NCBI GenBank assembly: GCA_023417785.1
Contig: JAEZEH010000109.1
Location: forward strand, 25,289-89,288
DNA length: 64,000 bases
Origin: Bacteroidota bacterium
Lineage (GTDB): Bacteria > Bacteroidota > Bacteroidia > Cytophagales > Cyclobacteriaceae
Reading direction: 5' to 3'
Shown in pieces: positions 33,057 to 41,370 of this stretch; the first letter of the stretch is position 1, and each line of letters starts with the position of its first letter. Made by a program: the position numbers and the translations under genes. The notes beneath the pieces are model-generated. The model saw only the letters and a list, made by a program, of their open reading frames with translations. It made no database searches and had not been told where the DNA came from.

Positions 33057-35831
33057 ATGAATCGGCTGCTCAAAGATGTAATGTTGATTTTGATTGGGCT
33101 TCTTCCGCTTTCGGGGGCTTCGTCACAGTCATGCATTACCACGGCCGACGCAATGCAACAAATCGAGTTGGTAGAACAAAGTGATCACCCGCTTTTTGAA
33201 AAAATCCGAAAGCTCGAACTTCTGCGAAAGTCATATCAGGAGTGTCAGCTTGCGACAGATAGTATCTATGCGCGATTGCTGCACCGGCTTGGCGATTTCT
33301 ATCGGATGGATGGTGACTTCGCATCCGGTATTCGTTTCACAAAACAGGCAATTGCCGTCAACCGCCAGCCCTTACCTGGTGCATCACCGGACTATTTAAC
33401 CAACTCGTACTACAATCTCGGTATTTATTATGCGCTGCTTTCCGATTTTGAACAATCAAATAACTATTTCGACAGCTGCATGACCGCAGGGATCGAGTCG
33501 GTGAATAAGACGCATATTGTGCTCATGGCGGCAGAGCAGAAGTGCTTCAATTTCCTGAGAATGGGTGAATACCAGATGATTATTTCAGCCGCTGATCATG
33601 GATTGTGGATCGCAGAAAGAAACAGCCGAAACGCCTTTCGCGGCATTTTGCTCCAGCAGAAAGCGCAGGCGCAATTATTACTGGGTTTCGTTGATGACGC
33701 ACAACGAACTGCTCAGGATGCGCTTGCGATTCTGAAATCTGAGGATGTGCCCGGAGAATATGTTGCCAGCGCCCTGGGTACGATTGCACGAATCATGGTG
33801 GCGCGCGGAAATGAATCCATGGCGATCAGATATTTCACTGAATCCATTGAGCTTAATACCAAACTGGGCAACTGGCACCAGTCCGCGAGAGATTACCATG
33901 ACCTGGGCTACTTCTATGATTTTACGCTTAGAAACCCGGGAAAAGCAGTTGCTTATTACCAAAAAGGTATCCAGGTGTTGGGTAACGCACCTGAGGCGTA
34001 CCAACTCGCAGGCTTGTATAACAATCTGGGCATTGTGTACTGGCGCGACGGCGAATATGAAACTGCGCTGAAGTATTATCAAAAAGGTTTGCAAGCAATA
34101 CCAGTAGGATTTAAGGATAGTGCATTCTCGGCGACCCTTACGCCGGATATGATTCGCAAAATATCCAACGACTACTTTGTTGCTGCGCTGCTTGAAAACA
34201 AGGGTGAATCTTTGCTGATGGAATTTAAGCGTTCGGGAAACCGGGATTATCTGGCGTATGCGTTAAAATCCTTTCTTGCTGCTGATAAAGTAATCGACCA
34301 GATGAGATTGAAACAAGTTAACGAAAAGTCAAAGTTATTCTGGCGTGAAAAGACCCGCAAGATGTATGAGCACGCCGTGGAAACGTGTTATCTTTTGAAC
34401 GATGTTGATCACGCATTTTTCTTTCTCGAAAAGAGCCGGGCTGTTTTACTGAACGATAAACTAAACGAACTCGGTGCCAGAAAAACACTGGCTCCGGAGG
34501 ATCAGGTGCGCGATCTCGAATTACGTGGGCAATGGCAGATTACCCAGACGAGCCTTCAAAAAGAAAATATTCACCCGGATGAGAGGGATGAGCTGCAGGA
34601 ACGTTGGTACGCGACGCAACAGGAATTGAAGACTCATACTGAAAATCTGAAAAAAAAATATCCGTATTACTTTCGTTATAAACTGGACACGACGGCGGTG
34701 ACGCTTTCCGACATGCGCAGAGGATTGGCAAAAGAAGATCAGACCTTTGTGGAGTACTTTACTACCGACGACGCTGTGTATATACTTGTAGTTGCCGCGG
34801 ATACCAGCGTCTTCAAAAAAGTGAATTACCCAAATTTAAAAGAGGACGTGAATTCTTTTTTGACATTTTGTTCCAATGCAGGTCTATTGAATTCTTCCTA
34901 TCCTGATTTCCTCAGGCTGTCTCATTTCTTGTACAAACAACTATTTCAGCAATTACCTGTACTCACAAAGCGTGTTGTGGTTTCCTTCGATGATTACTTT
35001 ATACCCCTTGAGTGTCTGATGAAAGATGCCACCGCGAATAACAGTTTCTTACTGCGCGATCACGTATTCCTATATGTGTATTCCGGTGACTTTCTTTTGC
35101 GGGAAGGCAACAACGGTAAACTCGATAATTCGATGATGGGAGTTGCACCGGTTTCGTATCAATCGCAGGCCAACTTGTCGCCATTGAAGGGTGCCGAAGA
35201 ATCATTGAAGAATATTCTCGCAAATTTCAGTCAGAGTTTTTCGCTTACGCGGGAAACGGCAACAAAGCAATCTTTTTTGGAAAGCTTCCCGAAGTATGCC
35301 ATTGTACACGTTTATTCCCATGCGATGGCTGACAATGCGGGGGAGGAGCCGCGGTTGTTCTTTCATGACCAGCCTGTTATGATGAAGGACCTGCATTTGC
35401 TTCCGGAAGTTAAAACGCAGTTGATGGTGCTTTCCGGATGCCAGACCGGTGTGGGGAAAGCGATCAGAGGAGAAGGGGTTCTCAGCCTTGCCCGCGGATT
35501 CGCTGCGGCAGGGATACCATCGACGATTACAACATTATGGTCGGTGGACGATCGGGTGACGTATCGCATCATGGAGAATTTTTATCGGCATATGCGCCTT
35601 GGTAACTCTTCAGATGAAGCGTTGCAGAAAGCAAAACTTGATTTCCTCGACCAATACGATGGTGAAAACGAATTGCCTTACTACTGGGCTGCTACGGTAG
35701 CATTGGGTAAGAGTATGAAGATTCAGGACAATGAAACTCAATTTGGAAATATCGGCATCGTCGCTTTGTTGTTGGCCACACTCGCTTCGCTTAGCGTATT
35801 TCTCCTGAGGAAAAAAATCCTTTTATTGTAA
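33057..35831 (+). CDS. TPR-CHAT caspase-like protease, membrane-anchored
   Basis: A 924-residue protein. I use ATG at 33057, preceded by an in-frame TTG. A signal peptide (LILIGLLPLSGASSQS) leads to about 400 residues of TPR helices (e.g. SYYNLGIYYALLSDFEQSNNYF; AGLYNNLGIVYWRDGEYETA), a coiled-coil linker, and a CHAT caspase-like domain at about 640-890. The catalytic pair His755 (VHVYSHAMAD) and Cys795 (LSGCQTGVG) is intact, followed by GEGVLSLARGFAAAGI. A C-terminal transmembrane helix (GIVALLLATLASLSVFLL) ends in a basic tail. Both termini features place the protease outside the cytoplasm, anchored to the inner membrane. TPRs probably bind the activating partner or substrate. Confidence 0.9.
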   Translation: MNRLLKDVMLILIGLLPLSGASSQSCITTADAMQQIELVEQSDHPLFEKIRKLELLRKSYQECQLATDSIYARLLHRLGDFYRMDGDFASGIRFTKQAIAVNRQPLPGASPDYLTNSYYNLGIYYALLSDFEQSNNYFDSCMTAGIESVNKTHIVLMAAEQKCFNFLRMGEYQMIISAADHGLWIAERNSRNAFRGILLQQKAQAQLLLGFVDDAQRTAQDALAILKSEDVPGEYVASALGTIARIMVARGNESMAIRYFTESIELNTKLGNWHQSARDYHDLGYFYDFTLRNPGKAVAYYQKGIQVLGNAPEAYQLAGLYNNLGIVYWRDGEYETALKYYQKGLQAIPVGFKDSAFSATLTPDMIRKISNDYFVAALLENKGESLLMEFKRSGNRDYLAYALKSFLAADKVIDQMRLKQVNEKSKLFWREKTRKMYEHAVETCYLLNDVDHAFFFLEKSRAVLLNDKLNELGARKTLAPEDQVRDLELRGQWQITQTSLQKENIHPDERDELQERWYATQQELKTHTENLKKKYPYYFRYKLDTTAVTLSDMRRGLAKEDQTFVEYFTTDDAVYILVVAADTSVFKKVNYPNLKEDVNSFLTFCSNAGLLNSSYPDFLRLSHFLYKQLFQQLPVLTKRVVVSFDDYFIPLECLMKDATANNSFLLRDHVFLYVYSGDFLLREGNNGKLDNSMMGVAPVSYQSQANLSPLKGAEESLKNILANFSQSFSLTRETATKQSFLESFPKYAIVHVYSHAMADNAGEEPRLFFHDQPVMMKDLHLLPEVKTQLMVLSGCQTGVGKAIRGEGVLSLARGFAAAGIPSTITTLWSVDDRVTYRIMENFYRHMRLGNSSDEALQKAKLDFLDQYDGENELPYYWAATVALGKSMKIQDNETQFGNIGIVALLLATLASLSVFLLRKKILLL

Positions 35832-35858
35832 CGCATGTTGAAACTCTGTCGACTTCGG

Positions 35859-36143
35859 TTACTCGCGACTCCTGGTGCGAAGTTTATTGCGTTTTTTCTG
35901 CTGGCGTTTTGGGTTGGTTTGAACTTTGACTGGTTTGTCTGATACATTTACCGCTTTCTTGTTCTTGTCCCGGTATCGTGGACGAAATTTCTTCGGCGGA
36001 GTCGTAGCCCGGATACGCTTACCTGTATGGACTTTCACTTTGTTATCCGTGGCAGAACTCGCTTTGACTTCTGGCTCCTGAGCCTGTGAAATGAGCGGGG
36101 TAACCACAAGGAGAAAAATACAAGCAATTTTAAACGGTCGCAT
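35859..36143 (-). CDS. Small secreted basic protein, unknown
   Basis: A 94-residue protein. A clear signal peptide (MRPFKIACIFLLVVTPLISQAQ) is followed by a strongly basic, low-complexity tail rich in Lys, Arg, Thr and Pro that ends KKRNKLRTRSRE. Such proteins are common in Bacteroidetes and may bind nucleic acid or acidic polysaccharide, but I do not recognise a family. It is convergent with the CHAT protease gene, whose stop is 27 bases away. Confidence 0.65.
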   Translation of the reverse strand: MRPFKIACIFLLVVTPLISQAQEPEVKASSATDNKVKVHTGKRIRATTPPKKFRPRYRDKNKKAVNVSDKPVKVQTNPKRQQKKRNKLRTRSRE

Positions 36144-36439
36144 TTTCGAAATTAGGAAACAAACGGAGCCTTCGCAAGAGATTGAAAGAAGTTATGCCAT
36201 TGTACATTCGCCGGGTTTATTATGATGTGCCGGGAGTGGTGTTTCAGACCGCGACCGTCCTCAATTGGTGTGTCGGGAAACCCTGATTTGTTGCCGGATG
36301 TCCCTCTAGCGCGACGGAATCGCGATTCTTTTTTAAGGGCGGTGCATCATCCGAATCAATGGCGAAACTGCTGTCTTTTCTCCGGATTCATTGGTACATT
36401 TCCTGAGTAGTCGGGATAAACCCGCTGCAGCTAAGCGCG
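36144..36439. other. Intergenic region, nothing recognised
   Basis: About 300 bases between the divergent secreted-protein and response-regulator genes. A 62-codon plus frame at 36222-36410 lacks coding character. No clear hairpin or repeat was seen. Confidence 0.5.
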
Positions 36440-36829
36440 ATGATTATATTATTGGTGAACAACAAGCGCGACGAAAGTGGCGTCTTCGCGGAAGCCCTGC
36501 GACGGGTGGATATGACAATCAGGCTTGAGCTTGCTGAGGACGGCGCTGATGCTTTTCGTTATCTGACACAGCATCCGGACCGCAAACCGGGATTGATCGT
36601 TGTTGACGAAACGGGATTTCCATTTGTCCAGAAGCTCCGCCGGCATAGTGGGTTCACCGACATCCCGGTAACGGTCTATACGACCAGCACAAATCCCGAT
36701 GACATCGACGCTTCCATTGCTTTTGGGGCAAGTTTCTTTCCAAAGCCAACCTCGTACTTTGCACTGGTAAAACTGTTGAAGAAACGGCTGGAAAGGCTGA
36801 CGTCAGAACGAATTGATGGCGCGAGCTGA
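36440..36829 (+). CDS. CheY-like response-regulator receiver protein
   Basis: A 129-residue single-domain receiver. Landmarks: LLVNNKRDESGVF at the start (the usual acidic pair after strand 1 is partly replaced), LIVVDETGFP with the probable phospho-acceptor Asp76 at the end of strand 3, the switch Thr/Ser in VYTTSTNPDDI, and Lys in FFPKPTS. The TTSTNPDDI and GASFFPKP segments match the Rcp1-like receivers common in Cytophagales. There is no output domain and no adjacent kinase, so it probably relays phosphate or binds a partner. The weak acidic pocket at the N-terminus raises the possibility of a degenerate receiver. Confidence 0.8.
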   Translation: MIILLVNNKRDESGVFAEALRRVDMTIRLELAEDGADAFRYLTQHPDRKPGLIVVDETGFPFVQKLRRHSGFTDIPVTVYTTSTNPDDIDASIAFGASFFPKPTSYFALVKLLKKRLERLTSERIDGAS

Positions 36830-36846
36830 TCCTTGAAGGGATCAGC
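36825..36846 (+). terminator. Hairpin spanning the stop codon of the receiver gene
   Basis: GCTGATCC and GGATCAGC pair perfectly over a 6-base loop; the stop codon TGA lies in the left arm. No T-run follows, so intrinsic termination is uncertain, but the position suits transcript end protection or termination. Confidence 0.45.
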
Positions 36847-36959
36847 AGCGTGGGTGCTTACCCTTTGATTTGGCTGGGTGAATACAGAATAGTCACGATT
36901 CGTTAGTCCACCCTTGACATGTAACCCTTATCGCATTACCTTGCCGGCTCGTTTCGGAT

Positions 36960-37034
36960 AGTCTGGTAGCTCAGCTGGTTTAGAGCGCTGCCTTGACAGG
37001 GCAGAGGTCATCGGTTCGAACCCGATCCAGACTA
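36960..37034 (+). tRNA. tRNA-Val (anticodon GAC)
   Basis: A 75-base cloverleaf. Acceptor arms AGTCTGG/CCAGACT pair over 7 bp with discriminator A. The D arm is GCTC/GAGC. The anticodon stem CTGCC/GGCAG holds the loop TTGACAG, giving anticodon GAC (Val; reads GUC and GUU). The T arm is ATCGG-TTCGAAC-CCGAT. CCA is not encoded. Confidence 0.96.
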
Positions 37035-37174
37035 CTTTCTTTCTTAAGACTCCCCTCACATTCGGGGTTGTTTTGATTATTCATTCCCTTAACGCATCAG
37101 GTTTTCCTTTTCCCGTCCGGCCTTCATCGCTAAGGTGGCGCTGAATCATTTATATTTACGGCTTAATTGCAGGT

Positions 37175-37876
37175 ATGAGTTTGCATATCGAAGCTGCACC
37201 CGATCATATTGCCGATACTGTTTTGATTACAGGCGATCCGTTGCGGGCAAAGTATATTGCTGAAACGATGTTTACCGATGTGTTTTGTTATAACAATGTG
37301 CGAGGTATGCTCGGTTTTACCGGTTTATATGAGGGTCGTCGCCTGTCAGTACAGGGTACGGGTATGGGAATACCTTCGACAGCTATTTACGCCCACGAAC
37401 TGATTCACGACTACCACATCAAGCGTTTAATCCGGGTGGGCACCTGTGGCGCTATTCAGCCCGACTTGCGACTCGGCCAGATCATCGTTGCAAACACAGC
37501 TTTCACTGATTCGGCGGCGTACCGTATGGACGTGGAAACAATGGACAGTGGCATCGACGCGGATCCGGTTTTACTTCAACGCACAAGAGCGGTAGGGGGT
37601 GCGTTGGCGTTGCCTCTGATCGCCGGCTCCGTTTTCAGTACTGACGTCTTTTACGACGACCCGACTCGATGGAAATCGTGGTCGGATAGGGGCGTCCTCG
37701 CGGTTGAAATGGAAACCAGCGTAATTTATACATTGGCAAAGCGACATAACATCCAGGCGCTGACATTACTTGCGGTAAGTGACAATATCATTACCGGGGC
37801 TGCCATGACGGCGGCGGAGCGTCAGAATTCGGGACACGAAATAATGCGATTAGCGCTGAAAACTGCAATCGCCTGA
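37175..37876 (+). CDS. deoD: Purine-nucleoside phosphorylase, DeoD type
   Basis: A 233-residue cytosolic enzyme that cleaves purine (deoxy)nucleosides with phosphate to base and (deoxy)ribose-1-phosphate. Family landmarks are at expected places: VLITGDPLRAKYIAE near residue 17, GTGMGIPSTAIYAHEL near 62, LIRVGTCGAIQ near 90, the nucleoside-binding VLAVEMETSVIYTLAK near 175, and the general-acid Asp in AVSDNI near 205. Length is that of the hexameric bacterial type. It is probably transcribed alone; the next gene is convergent with only 30 bp between. Confidence 0.95.
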   Translation: MSLHIEAAPDHIADTVLITGDPLRAKYIAETMFTDVFCYNNVRGMLGFTGLYEGRRLSVQGTGMGIPSTAIYAHELIHDYHIKRLIRVGTCGAIQPDLRLGQIIVANTAFTDSAAYRMDVETMDSGIDADPVLLQRTRAVGGALALPLIAGSVFSTDVFYDDPTRWKSWSDRGVLAVEMETSVIYTLAKRHNIQALTLLAVSDNIITGAAMTAAERQNSGHEIMRLALKTAIA

Positions 37877-37906
37877 CGTCATCCCGCCGATGCACTTAAA
37901 GGTATC

Positions 37907-40414
37907 TCACCGTTGTATTTGACCGTGTCTTCTGACAAAGAATTTAACACCTTCAAACCATATGGCTGACGCCAGTCCAATGGCCACCGAAACCGACAAT
38001 GCCGTAAGCGGGAGGTTAGTAAATCCGAACAGCTCTTTGAGGAACGGAACCATCAGGAGTGCAACGGTTAACAAAATGGTAATCAATATGATTATTGCCA
38101 TCAATCCATTTTGGTAACGCAGCGTATGAAAGATGGAATAGTAGAAAGAACGGTTTACCAGTGTCAGGGAGATATTGGCGGCGATCAGAGCCGTAAACAC
38201 CATGGTACGTACTGCCGGCTCAGTGGAGCCCGACTGGGCGCCGATGTGATATACCACCACCAGCCCCGCCGTTATAACGAGTCCCTGTACAACACTCGTT
38301 AACAGTTCCCGTCCGTTGAAAAATGTCCGGGTCGATTTTCTGGGTTTTTCCCGCATGGCGTTTTCCTCGAGGGGTTCATTTTCGTAAATGATGGAACATG
38401 TCGGCCCCATAATCAACTCGAGAAATATAATGTGTACAGGAGTGAATATATTCGGATAGATCCATCCCAGCAGCAGCGGTAGGAATACGATCAGGATAAT
38501 GGGAATATGGATAGAAATGATATACTGAATGGCCTTTTTCAGGTTCGTGTAAATCCTTCTTCCCATAGCTACCGCACTTACCATGCGCGACAGATCATCG
38601 TCACTTAGAATGAGCGAAGATGCTTCCTTTGCAATTTCAGTACCCTTGATACCCATAGCGATACCGATGTGTGATGCTTTGAGAGCCGGCGCATCGTTTA
38701 CGCCGTCACCGGTCATGGCAACAACTTCGCCATTTGCCTTAAGCGCGTTCAATATCTTCAGTTTAGCTTCGGGAAACATCCGTGTAAAGATGTTTATCTG
38801 CTTTACTTTTTGACGTATCTCCTGATCATTAAGGCGCATCAGCTCACCACCGTCCATAACGCGGTCGGCGTTTCTGAAGCGGATTTGCTTAGCAATTGTA
38901 GCTGTGGTAAATGCATTGTCGCCGGTGATGATCTTCACATCGATCCCTGCGTCGTAAAACGCCCTGAATACGGATTCGATATTCTTTTTTGGCGGATCGT
39001 AAAATGCTACAATACCCATCACAACTACGTTGAAATCATGTTGATTCGAAGGCAATACTTCATTATTATGTTCAGCATATCCGACAGCCAGAACACGATA
39101 GCCTTGTTGGGAAAGCGTCCGGAATGCGTTGGTGATGTTCGACTTCTGTTCCGGGGACATTTGCGAGAGACCGATGAGTGCTTCTGGGGCACCTTTGCAA
39201 GCAATGATCCGTTCGGCATTTCGCCCTTGAAACACATGGGTCATCAACGGAGGCTTCCCACTCAAAGGGTATTCGTGAATCATTTTAAATTCCTTCCGTT
39301 TGTCGTGGCTGGTGAGTTTTCCGTAGGTGTCGTGCAGAGCTTTTTCCATGGGATCGAACGGAATTGGCTCGCTGGCCCACATCGCCATCTCGATGACGGG
39401 TTCTTCGTTACTCGTTAATTCCTTATCAGGAATTATTTTGTCCCGGGATAAATCATAAACAGCTGCGAAGCGCATTTCATTTTCGGTGATGGTACCTGTC
39501 TTGTCGGTACAGATCACGGTTGCGCTACCCAACGTTTCCACCGTGTTGGTTTTTTTTACAACGATACCCAGTTTCGCGAGTCGCCAGGCGCCAAGTGCCA
39601 TGAAAGTGGCAAACGCGACTGGAATTTCTTCCGGAAGAATACTCATGGCAAGCGTTAAGGCTTTCAGGAGACTGTCGGAGATACTTTGTGACTGCAGGTA
39701 ATTTAAAAGCCAGGTGATCAGAAAAATGATGAGGCCCGCAAACGCCATTACACGCACGAAGCGGTTGATCTGTATCTGAAGGGGAGAGCTTTCGATTTTG
39801 ATGGATGACAACGATTGGCCGATCTGCCCCAGTTTAGTTGCGTTACCAATGGCTGATACCTTACAAATTGCCAGGCCGCTGGCCACGGTGGTCCCCTGGA
39901 AAACCAGGTTCTTTTCGTCTTCAGTACTCTTGACAACTGGCACAGACTCGCCGGTCAGCACGGATTCATTCACAGAAAAGTCGTTGGAGCTAATGACAAC
40001 TGCATCGGCAGGTACTGACTTTCCTTCGCTTACAATCAGCGTGTCTCCCACCACGATTTCTTCTTTTCTGATTTCGTTGACCGTCCCATCCCGCACCACC
40101 GTGCTTAGTGGACTGGTAAGTTTGCGTAGGGCATTCAGTGCCTTCTTACTCCGCTGCTCCTGATAAACGGAGATACCCGATACAATTGCAATGGCCGCGA
40201 TCATAAACACGGCATCCCCTGTCTCGCCGATAAGAAAATATACGATTGCGGCGGTTATAAGCAGCAAGAGCATGGGCTCCTTAACAAACGCCAGGATCGA
40301 AGACCAGAATTTTGATTTTGAGGCAAGCATCTCGTTGCTGCCGTGCATCGACCGGGAAGCTTTCACTTCTTCCTGCGATAATCCTGGATATTTATTTACA
40401 TCAAGTTCCGGCAC
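37907..40414 (-). CDS. Cation-transporting P-type ATPase (calcium-ATPase-like)
   Basis: An 835-residue inner-membrane pump. It begins with a cation-ATPase N-terminal domain (YPGLSQEEVKASRSMHG). It has the actuator motif TGES (154-157), the phosphorylated Asp304 in DKTGT, and the hinge TGDGVNDAPALK. The helix-4 metal-binding segment reads ILPEEIPVAF (about 260-268), with PEEIP rather than the PEGLP usual in PacL/SERCA calcium pumps. Four N-terminal and six C-terminal transmembrane segments are visible. It is therefore a P2-like ATPase of uncertain ion, with Ca2+, Mn2+ or H+ all possible. It is a monocistronic gene, convergent with deoD. Confidence 0.88.
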   Translation of the reverse strand: MPELDVNKYPGLSQEEVKASRSMHGSNEMLASKSKFWSSILAFVKEPMLLLLITAAIVYFLIGETGDAVFMIAAIAIVSGISVYQEQRSKKALNALRKLTSPLSTVVRDGTVNEIRKEEIVVGDTLIVSEGKSVPADAVVISSNDFSVNESVLTGESVPVVKSTEDEKNLVFQGTTVASGLAICKVSAIGNATKLGQIGQSLSSIKIESSPLQIQINRFVRVMAFAGLIIFLITWLLNYLQSQSISDSLLKALTLAMSILPEEIPVAFATFMALGAWRLAKLGIVVKKTNTVETLGSATVICTDKTGTITENEMRFAAVYDLSRDKIIPDKELTSNEEPVIEMAMWASEPIPFDPMEKALHDTYGKLTSHDKRKEFKMIHEYPLSGKPPLMTHVFQGRNAERIIACKGAPEALIGLSQMSPEQKSNITNAFRTLSQQGYRVLAVGYAEHNNEVLPSNQHDFNVVVMGIVAFYDPPKKNIESVFRAFYDAGIDVKIITGDNAFTTATIAKQIRFRNADRVMDGGELMRLNDQEIRQKVKQINIFTRMFPEAKLKILNALKANGEVVAMTGDGVNDAPALKASHIGIAMGIKGTEIAKEASSLILSDDDLSRMVSAVAMGRRIYTNLKKAIQYIISIHIPIILIVFLPLLLGWIYPNIFTPVHIIFLELIMGPTCSIIYENEPLEENAMREKPRKSTRTFFNGRELLTSVVQGLVITAGLVVVYHIGAQSGSTEPAVRTMVFTALIAANISLTLVNRSFYYSIFHTLRYQNGLMAIIILITILLTVALLMVPFLKELFGFTNLPLTALSVSVAIGLASAIWFEGVKFFVRRHGQIQR

Positions 40415-40603
40415 GTTGGGTGTATCTGATTTCTAAAATAGGAAATTGCATAATCCTACTGGCCATTTGGACAAATTATAACTGATTAATTAAGCATCGG
40501 GGTAGTGGTTTTTACTGAATTCGTTGTGTTAATGCCTGCCGGGAACATGAGATACGCTGCAGCGACCTATCACAGGCTGAAGTCGTGCAAATTTCGTCCG
40601 CCT

Positions 40604-40825
40604 TTATGATCGCAATCTATCTCTGCCGTGACCCACATCATAGGCGCATGGCAGGATAACGTTTATCTTTATTATACCATAGTCAAAGTCTTTCAGTAGA
40701 GTAAGAACGGAACCAGAGTTAACCGTTGTAACAGACGCGAAACTGGTTGCCGTATTTCTGGTGCCAGCTCCACGAATCTTCACTGTAAGGTTTTGGTTGA
40801 GGTAGAGGTCATAGATATACCCACT
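40604..40825 (-). pseudogene. Possible SH3b-like protein remnant without a start codon
   Basis: Between a stop codon at 40826-40828 and one at 40604-40606 the minus strand is open for 73 codons without any Met. The translation includes NLTVKIRGAGTRNTATSFAS and VNSGSVLTLLKDFDYG, which resembles bacterial SH3 domains (pattern VRSGAGT..., then V..G..LTVL). It has no start codon, no signal peptide and ends after a stretch of unrelated residues. I read it as a decayed fragment of a cell-wall-binding or secreted protein; chance resemblance is not excluded. Confidence 0.35.
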
Positions 40826-40856
40826 TTAAAAGGTGCTAAACTATGTTCATCGGAAG

Positions 40857-40878
40857 GGCGGAATGATTTCCGCCTTTT
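40857..40878 (+). terminator. Orphan intrinsic terminator-like hairpin
   Basis: GGCGGAA and TTCCGCC pair across a TGAT loop, followed on the plus strand by TTTTGCTTTT. There is no plus-strand gene upstream between the ATPase start and here (40415-40856), so it might end a small RNA, or be left over from a lost gene. Confidence 0.6.
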
Positions 40879-40953
40879 GCTTTTGTGGCTATGGCAGCCA
40901 TGCCGAAACCCGGCGGGATGTGTACGACCTCGTTTCGAGACCATAATCCTATC

Positions 40954-41193
40954 CTAGCCAATTTTGATTTTTTCAAGATATTTATCGAGGTCGCGTTCCA
41001 TTGCAATTGTGATGCGATCAATTTGACGCGTCCCGGTGTCAAGATAAACTTCAACGAATTCGTCATCAATGGCGAAAAGAGTAACCGCATTTCCGCCTTC
41101 GCTTACCGACATCATATACACACCGGATGAATACAGTAGCGACGCCTTTTCGCGGATACTTAGCTTATCGAAACTCGGACGTTTCATTTCCAT
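40954..41193 (-). CDS. Small conserved hypothetical protein
   Basis: A 79-residue protein from ATG at 41193, with a second ATG at 41187. It reads FDKLSIREKASLLYSSGVYMMSV, then TLFAIDDEFVEVYLD and DRITIAMERDLDKYLEKI. This layout, an N-terminal helix (EKA-LL---G), a short beta-meander with EVYL and a C-terminal D---YL helix, is one I have seen repeatedly as a small uncharacterised protein in Cytophagales and related groups. No function is known. Codon use looks like a true gene, and the spacing from its neighbours suggests a single-gene transcript. Confidence 0.7.
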   Translation of the reverse strand: MEMKRPSFDKLSIREKASLLYSSGVYMMSVSEGGNAVTLFAIDDEFVEVYLDTGTRQIDRITIAMERDLDKYLEKIKIG

Positions 41194-41370
41194 CACCGTA
41201 TGCCGGTATTTTGTTGAATGAAAATGCTTATTAGCTATGCTATAATATACGTGTTATAGGTGACTGTATCAATGACAACTGTCCGATACCATGTGACCTT
41301 TCTTGCACCAACGTTCAGGCGGCCTTGGATAGCCGAGTGACAACGCGTGAAAAGTATTCAGACGCGGCAC

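Larger units (their letters stand above)
40415..40953. other. Intergenic region with gene remnant and terminator
   Basis: About 540 bases upstream of the ATPase gene. It contains the SH3b-like fragment and the orphan terminator listed separately, and nothing else I can support. The ATPase promoter must lie near its right side of 40415. Confidence 0.5.

Noticed and set aside
30164..35831. A known anti-phage system such as a type III-E CRISPR-associated CHAT protease
   Set aside because: No Cas effector is present, and both proteases have export signals, which argues against a cytosolic defence complex.
36222..36410. 62-codon plus-strand frame between the basic secreted protein and the receiver gene
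   Set aside because: Composition is not protein-like and there is no ribosome-binding site.
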